Positions 36,613 to 47,121 of a stretch of 64,000 nucleotides of DNA are shown here, in pieces. The position numbers and the translations under genes were made by a program. Position 1 is the first letter of the stretch. Each line of letters starts with the position of its first letter. Under the pieces are notes generated by a model. That model saw only the letters and a list, made by a program, of their open reading frames with translations, had not been told where the DNA came from and did not search any database. This stretch comes from Brienomyrus brachyistius (lineage: Eukaryota > Chordata > Actinopteri > Osteoglossiformes > Mormyridae). The stretch spans positions 6,006,001 to 6,070,000 of the forward strand of contig NC_064540.1 in NCBI RefSeq assembly GCF_023856365.1, given 5' to 3'.

Positions 36613-37161
36613 TTCTGCTGTTACTGATATTCATACTGATGTGCCGCTTAAATGTTCCAGTTACGCTATTTGCAATCAAGTATACTGAATAAAACCAGCA
36701 AAACCAGTAGATATTTGAAGATCGGGTATTGAAATAATCTATTCAATACATTCAATTTTCCAAAAACACACAAGCATACCTCACTTTTTGTACCCTCAAC
36801 CAACACTTTTGAAATATCTTTCTACCTTTTTTTATTTTTTTAATTTAGTTGATATTTTTACATAATTTTCAATTTTCAGTTGAAATCCAGGCTAGTTTAT
36901 TTAGTTTTCAGTGAGGTTTCATTAGTTTTTTTTTTTTTATTTATTTTAAAAACAAATTTCTATTTAGTTTCTATATATTTTAGTTTCAATTTAAGTTTAG
37001 CCATTTAATTTCCAGGATAAACTGAAAAGTTGAATGTGTCTGATCGTTAATGACACAAATTCACATTACATAATACTGTGCCACACATATGTTCCAAGTA
37101 TCATTAACGGTAATAAAGAAAAATCATTATTTTAGAAAAATATTTAAAATATTAAAAAGTA

Positions 37162-37516
37162 GGGGGCGGCATGGTGGTGCAGTGGTTAGCACTGTTGCCT
37201 CACACCTCTGGGACCCACGTTCGAGTCTCCGCCTGGGTCACATGTGTGTGGAGTTTGCATGTTCTCCCCATGTCGTCGGGGGGTTTCCTCCGGATACTCC
37301 GGTTTCCCCCCACAGTCCAAAAACATGCTGAGGCTAATTGGACTTGCTAAATTGCGCATAGGAGTGTCTGTGTGAGTGAATGGTGTGTGAGTGTGCCCTG
37401 CGATGGGCTGGCCCCCCATCCTGGGCTGTTCTCTGCCTCGTGCCCATTGCTTCCGGGATAGGCTCCGGACCCCCCGCGACCCAGTAGGATAAGCGGTTTG
37501 GAAAATGGATGGATGG
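37162..37516 (+). mobile_element. Full-length tRNA-derived SINE with 13-bp target duplication (copy 4)
   Basis: Same family as at 5842. ATATTAAAAAGTA at 37149-37161 is repeated exactly at 37517-37529. Confidence 0.92.
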
Positions 37517-37529
37517 ATATTAAAAAGTA

Positions 37530-38115
37530 TTTGCTGTTTGTTTCCACTAATTCTAGAAGTAATATTCTATAAGTAACAGTTTTAGTTGTACATTTTTAAA
37601 ATTAAATTTTCATATTGTGTTTCAGTTAATGGAAATGTCTTCTTTAGATTTATTTTTAGTTTTTGTAACGATAACAACTCTGGCACACGACAAACAACAG
37701 AGTCTTAAGCCACCCGTAGCTCTGCATGCAGATGACCTAATAACCGGTAACTCAGCGTCAAGGCATCTCAGCTAAATTAACAACCCATCAGTTATGAAAA
37801 GGAAGTCACGCACTCAACTTAAAACTTACGCAAGTGGCATTTGTAGAGGGGAATTCAAGACAGCAAAACCATAAGAGGGAAAAATTCAGTCATAAATAGA
37901 TTTACATAAACAAGCTAGATGGCAGCCAGCACTTAAATGACTGTTTTACACTTTCTGACAGTTTCAGGCACTGTGTATTTGTTTTATTAAAAACTCTACC
38001 TTTAATACTTATATGCTTTGTTCTGTGCAACATATCTACTGGTAGACTGATTTTTCACTGTAACTGTAAAGGCAATTTCACAGCCCATCTTCCTGCAGTA
38101 GCCCCTCCCTCCTTT
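37530..38115. other. Intergenic AT-rich DNA
   Basis: Nothing recognised. Confidence 0.35.
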
Positions 38116-38129
38116 CTTTTATTATATAT

Positions 38130-38248
38130 CCATCCATCTTTCAATCCGCTTATCCTACTGGGTCGCGGGGGCTCCGGAGCCTATCCCGGAAGCAATGGGC
38201 ACGAGACAGGGAACAACCCAGGATGGGGGGCCAGCCCATCACAGGACT
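38130..38248 (-). mobile_element. 5'-truncated SINE with 14-bp target duplication (copy 5, minus)
   Basis: Only the 3' third of the SINE is present, from the CCATCC end leftmost to CCAGCCCATCACAG. CTTTTATTATATAT at 38116-38129 is repeated at 38249-38262. A 5'-truncated insert with a duplicated target fits target-primed reverse transcription by a LINE. Confidence 0.88.
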
Positions 38249-38544
38249 CTTTTATTATATATTTAATATTATATATAGTATATAATTAATCCTTCTGATT
38301 TTATTAAAGGAGGTTCATTTTCACTGTCCTGTATAATAGCATTTCCGAGGGGGGTGGGCAGCCGGTCGACCTCGGACCCCCAGAGGATTTCTTCCCCCCT
38401 TTTTGGGGGTTTGTCATTCCTCTCCCCTTTTGTCTTTGGTTTTTATTTCTTTCTTTTTGTATATATGATGTAATGATGGACTTTGACACAACGCCTATGT
38501 TCGTGAGAGACACCAGAAAAAAACTAATCAAATTGGATTCTTAC

Positions 38545-38693
38545 CAAGTTCATGCTCATCTGTGTGAACCGTTGCAGCAGGTACTGATTCCCCAGCCCCA
38601 TGATGCGTCCCACCGCCTGGTTGGACAGGCCGGCCAGCTTGGCAGTGCGGAGCCTCCTGGTCGTCCTGCTGCTGCATGCTGGGACACCAGTAC
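38545..38693 (-). CDS. Orphan exon with coding signature, unrecognised
   Basis: On the minus strand an acceptor (CTTCTGTCAG) precedes 38693 and a strong donor (GTAAGA) follows 38545. One frame is open throughout and uses G/C at most third positions (CTG, GCC, GGC, AAC, CAG, GTG, CGC, ATC). It contains LRTAKLAGLSNQAVGRIMGL followed by GNQYLLQRFTQMSMNL. A possible upstream exon ends at 40052 (minus), reads KKKAQVDWSYGHPLETG in a compatible phase, and lies just below a TATAAA (40121-40116). No start codon precedes it in that frame, so translation might begin at the internal ATG of this exon. I do not recognise the protein and found no downstream partner exon. Confidence 0.35.
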
Positions 38694-38699
38694 CTGACA

Positions 38700-39285
38700 G
38701 AAGAAAAGGAATCTCCTTCAGCAAACAGCTTAAAAATACAACTCAGTAGTTGCAGTATAAAAATGACTGGTTTACAATTAAGCCCAACAGGTACAACTCC
38801 CCAAGCAACATTCATATAGAAATTACATAGATACAGAAAAAATTGAATAAATGAAAGAAATATCCATGTAATATTTGGCATGATAAATTTAACCCTTTCA
38901 TGCATGAATTATACATATCTGAGCCAGGATTTTTTTTCCTATGTGGTTTTATTTCTCTGAAGGGATGCAAAAAACACCTGTTAACTTTTTTTTTCAACAT
39001 ACTTTTATTCTAAAAGTTATTTACATGCCCACTTTAGTGAACTGCATGCATTTGGCAATATGTCATCAAAAACTAATGAACAGAACTGATTACGTGAAAA
39101 GTATGAAAATGTATCTGGTTTTAATTCTGTTGAACAGATATTTGTATATATTTTACGATATAAGGGTCTTCTAGAATACAAGGATTGGCAAGATATTCCT
39201 GCTGTGTTCAACTTTTCTGCCTGTCGGTCTGCCATCTTGGTTGTAACAAATTTTTAGTTACAAGTACTTGCCAGTGGGTGGAAGC
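38700..39285. other. AT-rich DNA between the orphan exon and the hAT MITE
   Basis: No gene seen. Confidence 0.35.
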
Positions 39286-39293
39286 CTATAGAG

Positions 39294-39626
39294 CAGTGGT
39301 TTCCAACCTTTTTTAACTCACGGCCCACACAGCCAAACACACATGTTTCCGCGGCCTACTGCAAAAGAATTTAAACGATCCCGCTTTTTGTGTCGGGTTA
39401 ACTAAGTTCTCGGAAGCAAGGCTGTTATTTGTCTTTATTGAATAAACTGGTAATGTATTGAATAAACGGAATAAATGATATATCAAATTATGATTTATTT
39501 GATTTTGACTAGACATTTTTTATTATATTAACAATATTACAATTTCTATTAATAATGATTGGCGCCCCCCCTGCAATACCGTCGCGGCCCAGTAGGGGGC
39601 CGCGGCCCACAGGTTGAAAACCACTG
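39294..39626. mobile_element. hAT-family MITE, 333 bp, complete with 8-bp target duplication
   Basis: The left end CAGTGGTTTCCAACC matches the right end GGTTGAAAACCACTG as an imperfect terminal inverted repeat. CTATAGAG at 39286-39293 and 39627-39634 is an exact 8-bp duplication, the size made by hAT transposases. Subterminal CGGCCCAC / GGCCGCGGCCCAC motifs occur near both ends, also as in fish Charlie-like elements. There is no transposase frame, so it is non-autonomous. Confidence 0.92.
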
Positions 39627-39639
39627 CTATAGAGTGATG

Positions 39640-41980
39640 CAACAGTGTCCACTGTAGTGGCTGATATGCAGTTATACCATTGAGACCATTGCATTTCCAA
39701 TAAAATGGCTGTTGAATAGCTGTCCACTGTAGTGACCTCCATGCATGAAAGGGATAAAGTTAAAAATAATTAAAAGACCTATAACATATATAGAAAGCTA
39801 TATAAAAATGTAAAGACAGAAAATTAAAAAAAAAACGCAAACCTAAAAGATACACAGAAAAAAATGTAAAAACGTAAAGATATACAGAAATACACATATA
39901 TAAAAATGACACGCACTTTAATGTAAATAAATAAAATACTTAGTAGTTATTACGGTTTAATTTTTTTTATCTAATAAATAAACAATTTTAACAGAGCACT
40001 GTATATTTCAGGATAGTTCTGCCGTTCTCATTTAAGAGGAGCGCATTTACCTGTTTCTAATGGATGTCCGTAGCTCCAGTCCACCTGCGCCTTCTTCTTG
40101 ACAGCGGTAAATGCGAAGATTTATAACCTCCACGCGGTTACGTAGATAAGTAGGCGTGACGTTACTACAGTATATGCTGAAGGCACATCATGTGGGAATG
40201 CCGACATCTACGACGCGGAATGGGAGGGACTCGCTTCAAAGAAGGAAACGGGCGAATTACAGAAACTGCCACGTTACACGTAGCTTGACAGAAGTTCCCC
40301 CCACCGATTTTCAGTTCAGGCGTCATCACCATTGCTAATTCGAACGGATATTTTTTATCTTTTTTCATATTGTTAACTTAAAGCATCTTGCCCCGTAGGG
40401 GAAGGGGGAGGGGGGAGGACTGGTGGACAGCGGGAGGAAGGGTAGAAAATCGGGAGAAACTCGGGGACAATGGCTGGCACGTTTGGTCTTGCCCCGGACA
40501 CGTTTCTGGTTCTGTTTGCTGAGCCCCCCTGGGCGGCCAGCTCTGCGCTGCCTGATGGGTTAATCGGCACCGATCATGATGCCATTATGCCAAAACAGTC
40601 TCATACATAGGTTCCCACACCCTGTAATTAAAGACCCAAACTGATGGAAGACATTCTATTTTAAGGTCATTTAACTGAATATATACATTTTTTATTGATA
40701 ATATGGATTATCAGGAGGCTCTGGGACCCTTGATGTAACACAACGACTCGGGTGCCAACTTTGGATGGACAGCAGATGGCATTTTGAGTCCATACCTCTC
40801 AACAAGTCGTATTATGTCCAAATTATAATTTAATGGAGGATTATATGTGCAGGGATGTGAGATATCAGCAGATTGGCAGTGCATTTTCACAAAAGACACA
40901 TGACCGACAGGTAATGTGACTCATATATGTCACTTGTTTATTATTGCGGGAACTAGAGTAGCTAAGCAAACTGGCAGGAAAATAATTGTTTAGTACCTAG
41001 TCATCTCTTAATCAAATTTCCAAAGGGCTTTCTTCGGGAACGGACATTTACTGAAAGTTTAGTCGTGAGCTTTGATCAGGGGAGAATGACCAGTGCTTCC
41101 CAAGGCTACGTGAGAAATCCACCTATTCAACTATCAACTGGATGAAACAGCATTATTTTTTCCCAGGGAGAATAAGGCAAAAGGAAGAATCCAGGCCATC
41201 ATTAGGTCCGATCTCTTAATTCTTTTCCGCAGGAAAGAATTAAGACTGAAGGGCAAATACTCTGTAATTTTCTGTCATTCTTTGTCATAAAATGTGATCT
41301 AAGTCTAACTCTTCATCTAAGTCCATTGGCATGGGAAGACGTTTTGAGCTCAGGGTGCTAAAAATCAGAACGACCAATAAATGAAGTTCTTTTGTTTCAT
41401 TGGTAGCTATCAGTAGCTTAGAAAATGCATGGAAGGATATGCTGGCTACAAACCCCCTCACAGCACCAGCTACATAATCCGCACCCTGAAATACTGCTTG
41501 CCAAGGGAACGAATGACAACAAACATAACGTCGCGCTTAGAGACTGAGAGCAATTAATCGCTACATAACAGCTAACATTCGCGAAACGCTTCAATGTATT
41601 TGATCATTGTCATGTTGCATGACTCAGCTTCTTTTGATTTGTTTTTTTTATCACACGTGGATGCACTGAGATTCTGCACGATGCCCCGTGGCAGATTCTC
41701 CCGAGTCCGTGACAAAACCAGTGAGCTGAAATACCTGTATAATGAGCAGGTAATAATTAGCAGGTGTGTTTGGAAGAAAACTGCTTCTAGCTGTTGTCTA
41801 GTGAAGCATTCGCCACCAGTTTTCAGTGAGAGCTGTTTTTACAAAGAAAATCATCTGGCAAGCAATTGAGTCCCAGTGGTATATTTGTTGTTTTGAGGAG
41901 GGTCTCCCCCTTCACAGCAAATTTGTAGATCGGGGCAAATGAGGGACAGGCAGGGGTTCCCACACTATATACAGCTGGTA
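39640..41980. other. Intergenic region, mostly featureless
   Basis: The region includes the TATAAA and possible first exon near 40052-40121 discussed with the orphan exon, and a purine-rich stretch at 40395-40470. No other exon is supported. Confidence 0.3.
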
Positions 41981-41984
41981 CCAA

Positions 41985-42260
41985 GAGGCCCGCTTGAACA
42001 GGAGACTGGATTGGATGGACGATCGAACATCACTGTAAAGAAAGGTCAGAGCAGGCTGCTGAGGATGTTCTATGAGTCCATGCTGGCCACCATACTTCTC
42101 CGTGCCGCGATTTGCTGGGCGAGCAGCATGAGTTCCGGTTATACCAAATGCAGTCAAAGGACTGACCTTCCACCACATTGGAAATGCTATTGGGGACATT
42201 TACGGCATCGCTGCCATCAGGGACTGTAATGACTCCGCCTGATGCACCAGTCCCAACCAT
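41985..42260 (+). mobile_element. LINE fragment: end of reverse transcriptase ORF
   Basis: The plus strand reads VKKGQSRLLRMFYESMLATI then LLRAAICWASSMSSG. This resembles the KKGQSRL...LRMFYESVVASAIFYAVVCWGSS stretch near the C-terminus of fish L2-like LINE ORF2 proteins. It is frame-damaged and inactive. Confidence 0.65.
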
Positions 42261-43084
42261 AACAAGTCAGCACAATATTTTATTTTTTATAAGGGTAGCA
42301 CCAGACTTTTATTATGTTAATTGTACGTACAGCACAATATTGAAGGCACCTTGTGTCTTTGCACTCGGTCCTGAGTTTTTGGAGTGTGTTCCTCTCCGTA
42401 CACTTCATGTAACCTACGGCGCTGATGCATACAGATGAATTTTCCCAAGTACTGCAGTGGTGTCGAACATATGGCAACCAGCCCGATTAAGGTTCCCGCA
42501 AGAACTGGAAAATCCCCCAAAAAAAAACTTCCGCTCCTTTAGGGGGTGTGTCATGCCAAATCTCTTCCGCCGTCCAAATTCCTTCCCCTGTGAAGTATCA
42601 CTCAGCAGCTATGACGGTGTTGCAATCGTGATGAGGTGGTTTCAGGGTACCGCGTAAGTCTGAAGTTCCCCCTTACTTCTAATAGTTCTCCTCAATTAAA
42701 GACGATTACGAATGTTTCATAAGTAGTTTGTTTTCATTAGTTACTGTATTATTATTAAGATATTGTTTTCTTGTTTAGCTTGATACTACAACCAACATCT
42801 TTTATCAGATTATGAATGTCTATTTAGCTCCAAAGATACATTTTATTTATTACTTATATAAAATTAGTTCACAAATATTTTTAAAGGTGTGTTTTTATGA
42901 ATAAAAAAATCATTTACAGTTAACTTGATTGTACAATCAGCGTGTTTTATCTTTATTGTATTTGCACACATACTGTTGACATTGTATATTGCAATGAGAT
43001 TAAGTTTGTTCTTTCATACACGATAATAGGTACAAAATACAGGTATTTAAAAATACAGAGTGGTTTCTGAAATTTTTTCCCGAG

Positions 43085-43200
43085 CTGTATATCTGGTGAC
43101 ATATCTGTCAAACTCCTGAAGATTGCAGATGATATCTCTGATAGGCGTTATCTCCATAGACAGACATGAGTTGGGCCACCCGTCATCCTGGTGCAGTCAA
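43085..43200 (+). mobile_element. LINE fragment: reverse transcriptase catalytic region
   Basis: The plus strand at 43104-43133 reads SVKLLKIADD, a diverged form of the K(F/L)ADDT catalytic motif of non-LTR reverse transcriptases. Frame breaks follow. It may belong to the same family as the fragment at 42 kb, but the catalytic region lies downstream of the C-terminal region here, so they are separate or rearranged insertions. Confidence 0.5.
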
Positions 43201-44499
43201 AACAACTGAGACAACAGCAAAACAACCACCTTTATACCTCCACTTGTCCTAAATGAGTTGACATGATTGAGTCATTGTTTAGCATTGTCCTCACCTAGAA
43301 CCTCAAGTAATATTAGACCACCACAAACGTCATAAAGGGACAGCAGGGATGGTCCTTTTACAGCAGTTGAAGAATTACAACCCTCAAGTCAAGCTGTTCT
43401 AGCACTATTCTAAACAGCACTGCGATAATTTAGTCCAATCTCTTGACTTCTGTTGCTGTATAGTTTGGTGATAGATCTGTTCAATCTAGAATGATACTGC
43501 AGCCATCTTTCCACCTTGGCCAGAATGTGTGAGCAGCCTGGATGCCAATGGCTCACTGGGTAATGCAGATTCAAACACCATAAATAGCCACAAAGTTCCC
43601 CAGCAGATGGCGCACAAGCTCCTCAACAAGCTCATTGAGCAGGACGACGTTGGGTCTCAGCACGTTTGAGAGGGTATTGGGGGATACTTGGTCAGAATAA
43701 AAGGGGCATGAATTATTGCTCCCCCCACACCAAGGAGGCCCAGAATGCCTACCATTCCCTCCCCTGGCCGGTGGTCAAGGACTACAACAAACTCTGAGAT
43801 CCTTGTATGTAAGAGGCTGTCAGCTGTAGCCCAGTGCCCCCAAGCAGGCACATGCGGAAGTGGGTGGGGGGGTGCCTGCTTTGCCCAAACTTTTTAATCT
43901 GAACTCGTCAGTAAATTTAAAGGTATTAAGTCCCCCCCCCCCCCTTGTACCCTTTGAGCACCTGCCCCTGAAAAAGCCTACAGTCAATCAGCCCATCCTG
44001 TTGACCATGTGTTGGGGCACCTTTCAACAGCCAATCGCATCTGCTTATCCCAGCACATCCCCTCAGGTAAATGCTTTTTGACCATAACTAAATTAACTCC
44101 CCTCTCAAGCAGATTCCCCCCCCATCATCAAGAGTCAAGACCTTTGTGGTGGTGAAGACTGAGTCTTTGGAGGAGTGGGTCGCGACTGAGTCAAGATCAA
44201 GACCCGAAAAACTCGATTTTCAAACCATCGTTTTAATTACACTTATTTACTATCATCATCACCCCTGCTAATAATTAGCAGTAAATTTTTATTTTCACAT
44301 GACAATCTTTTAATCTCAAACATTAATAGATGAATTTTATTTTTATTATTTGCATTTTATTACTTTGTCTAGGAGGAGCCCTAGATATGTCATTAACAGA
44401 ATCAAAATTTGAAAAATCAGTTAATTGCATGTTACATTTATACTATTTACTATTTTCAAAATAACATAATACTACAACCAATCCAACTCAGTATTAATC

Positions 44500-45175
44500 A
44501 CAGCACATGTATGGCTGAAGTTGGAAATTTCTCATTCATTTTTAACCACTCCACAGATTTCATGTTAACCATAATTTTGGAGACACCCATTAGGACATCA
44601 GCTTTGTACACAACACAAGCCATTTTTCCAACAGTTGTTTACAGACAGATATTTCACTTTTGATTTACAATTCAAGAGGATGAGAAGCTTACACACACTT
44701 TGGTCACATTCGCAGGCTTACAATAACTTGCTGGGATTTTGACCCAGTCCTCCTGACAGCTGCTTTGTAGGCCTCCTTGCTTTATCAGTTCTGCAGACTT
44801 GCTATTGGATTGAGGTTGGGACTTTGTGGTGGCCACTGCAATACCTTGATTCTGTTGTCCTCAAGCCGTTTTATCACATCTTTGGAAGAGTGCCTGGGGT
44901 CATCGGCCAATCAGAAAACCTATTTGCCACTGAGCTTTAACTTCCTGTCTAATGTCTTCAGATGCTGCCTCAATATATCTACATAATTGCCCTTCTTCAC
45001 GGTGCCACCAACCCCCCCCCCCCCCGCAGCAAAGCACTCCCACACATAATGCTGCACCTCTGCCCCCCCCCCCCCCCCCCACCATGCTTCACGGTTGGGA
45101 TGGTGCCCTTTGGCTTATAAGCTTCACCATTATCCTCCAAACGTAACGATGGTCATTATGGCCAAGCAGTTTGAT
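44500..45175 (-). mobile_element. Tc1-like transposon remnant (salmonid-type)
   Basis: The segment starting AACCACTCCACAGATTTCAT, then GTTTACAGACAGATATTTCA and the block ending ATTATCCTCCAAACGTAACG, matches my memory of the end and adjoining transposase region of the widespread Tc1-like elements of fish. The transposase would lie on the minus strand. Indels and two poly-C expansions (45008-45026, 45064-45080) interrupt it. The outer terminal repeat is missing. Confidence 0.75.
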
Positions 45176-45199
45176 TTTTTGAACAGAAGATATGTACAC

Positions 45200-47100
45200 A
45201 GACAGGGGCTTAGGTGTCATGACCTGCTCGTACGAACCTCCTGTGTGCCACACCCCCTCATCAACCTTGTGTGAATTCCTGATTGGTCCTGATTGCGTTT
45301 CCGTCCATTTACTTCTGTGTATTTAGTCTGTGTGCTAGCCTGTCTCCCCTAGATCCGTCACTGACGTGTGTTATCGTCCGCCTTGTTCTTCCCTCGTCTT
45401 CCGCAATGAACCCGACCGTTTCTGGATTCCTGGCTCTCTGGCTCGTACTTCCCTGCTTCCTGCCTGATCGCAGGACTGCGGTCGCAACATTAGGTGTTGG
45501 CAATAGGCTTCCCAAGAGGCATAAGATGCTATGCAAAAGTTTTAGACAGTCAAAGAAAATGCTTATAGTAATTTATCTGGGAAGTAAATGTACATTTGGT
45601 GGGGAAAAAACACACTGTAACATTAGAACATTTACAAATGAACAGTAACACAATAAAAACACAAATATCTTCTGCTCACCAAAACGTTACTGTTCATCCT
45701 GTTTTTGCTCCCTCCGAGCTCCCGAGGACCAGATTGGGAAACACTGCATTACTTTATTCACATTATAGAAAGTACTGTAAACTTTGGCCCTGCGGGCTTT
45801 GAATTCTGGTCTTATTCGTAAAGAGTCCAGTCTGTGCTGAAACACCACTGGAAGGAGTTTCAGGGGCAATGGCTCCAATCATCACTCGGGGATGAACAAT
45901 AGGTTTCACTGATTTATTTGAAATATTTAGTATATCTGAGATCATACTTGTAAGCATTTTTTTCCCCATTTGATGTTTTACACTTGAGCAGGAGAAAAAG
46001 TGGTTCACATGAAGTGTAATTTCTTTGGTTCTGACTTCTTCCGGGGGATGCTGACACCTTCCCAGCTTTGGTCATGTGGGTCCATAGGCCCAGTGGTGCA
46101 AGCCTCTTCCTCTGTGTCTACTAGGCCCAGTGCCTCTGGTTGCTGTGAAAAACCCATAAATTACCTGTTATGTCCCCTGAATGGAACCGGAATCTGATAT
46201 TGCTACCAGAGCAAAAGTTGTGGATAACAGTAACATGGAATCTTCTGCTGTGTGCATTGTCAAATAAGACTAATAAACGGTGAGGTGTGCAAAGCTGTGA
46301 AATTTCAGATACAGCCCCCCCACACCCCCATGCATGTCTTGTGCCAATATGTGGACCTAGATCCTTACCCTGCTCAATCTGTTTCAGAATGGAAAAAAAT
46401 TGGGAAAAATTGGTTTGTGGTAAACCACATCTGATTAATGGTCTACTGGGAAGGAGGAGAACTACTTCACAGACATTTTTTTTGCATGGGATAAATGTGA
46501 GAAATCAGAAAGGCAGACTACATGCCTGAAATTAGCATTGAAGCTCTTGTGCATACATATAATGGTGTATTTAAGACCATATATATTGTAAGCGTGAACT
46601 GTAAACACCTTCTAGTGATTCCTGCACTTTTATTACTTGGAACAAGACTAAAATAGTATTGGCTTTGTTGATGCATGACGTGTTTTCCTTTTTGTTAATT
46701 AAAACCAGTGGGTAAGTTGACAAGATGGATTGACAGTGAAGTCTTTTTGAAGAGACAGAAGCCTCTTGATGGTGTTGACGTGAGCTCATGCAGACCACCC
46801 GTTCTGATTGTGCCGGTACCATGGGTGGCAGCGTAAAGTGTTCTCCACACGATCTTCTCGCGGGGTGAAAGTCCTCAGAAAGCGGTGTGGTTATTTGCTC
46901 GTTACACAATGGCCACCATGTGCACACAAGATTCTCATGTTTTAGTGGTGAAGTAACTCTCACACATGTTCGTGGTTACGCTTTACCCATAAACGCGTGA
47001 CAGAAGCAGCCGGTCGTATTTAAAATGTCCACAGGAAAGGCATGTTTTCATGATGAGCGTCATGTAGGCCCAAAGCCATCCTTTGAAGAGACCAAAGTTG
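45200..47100. other. Intergenic region downstream of CFAP92
   Basis: An open minus-strand block at 46963-46571 was inspected as a possible further CFAP92 exon, but it lacks conserved motifs and clean splice sites. The 45225-45490 stretch (TGATTGGTCCTGATTGCG) resembles a dispersed fish repeat. Confidence 0.3.
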
Positions 47101-47121
47101 GCTTTCGAGTACTTCAAGGGC

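Noticed and set aside
36357..36692. 111-codon gene with repeated SPPAQRTHHT
   Set aside because: The repeat is a 30-bp tandem that keeps the frame open by length alone; the flanks show no coding signal.
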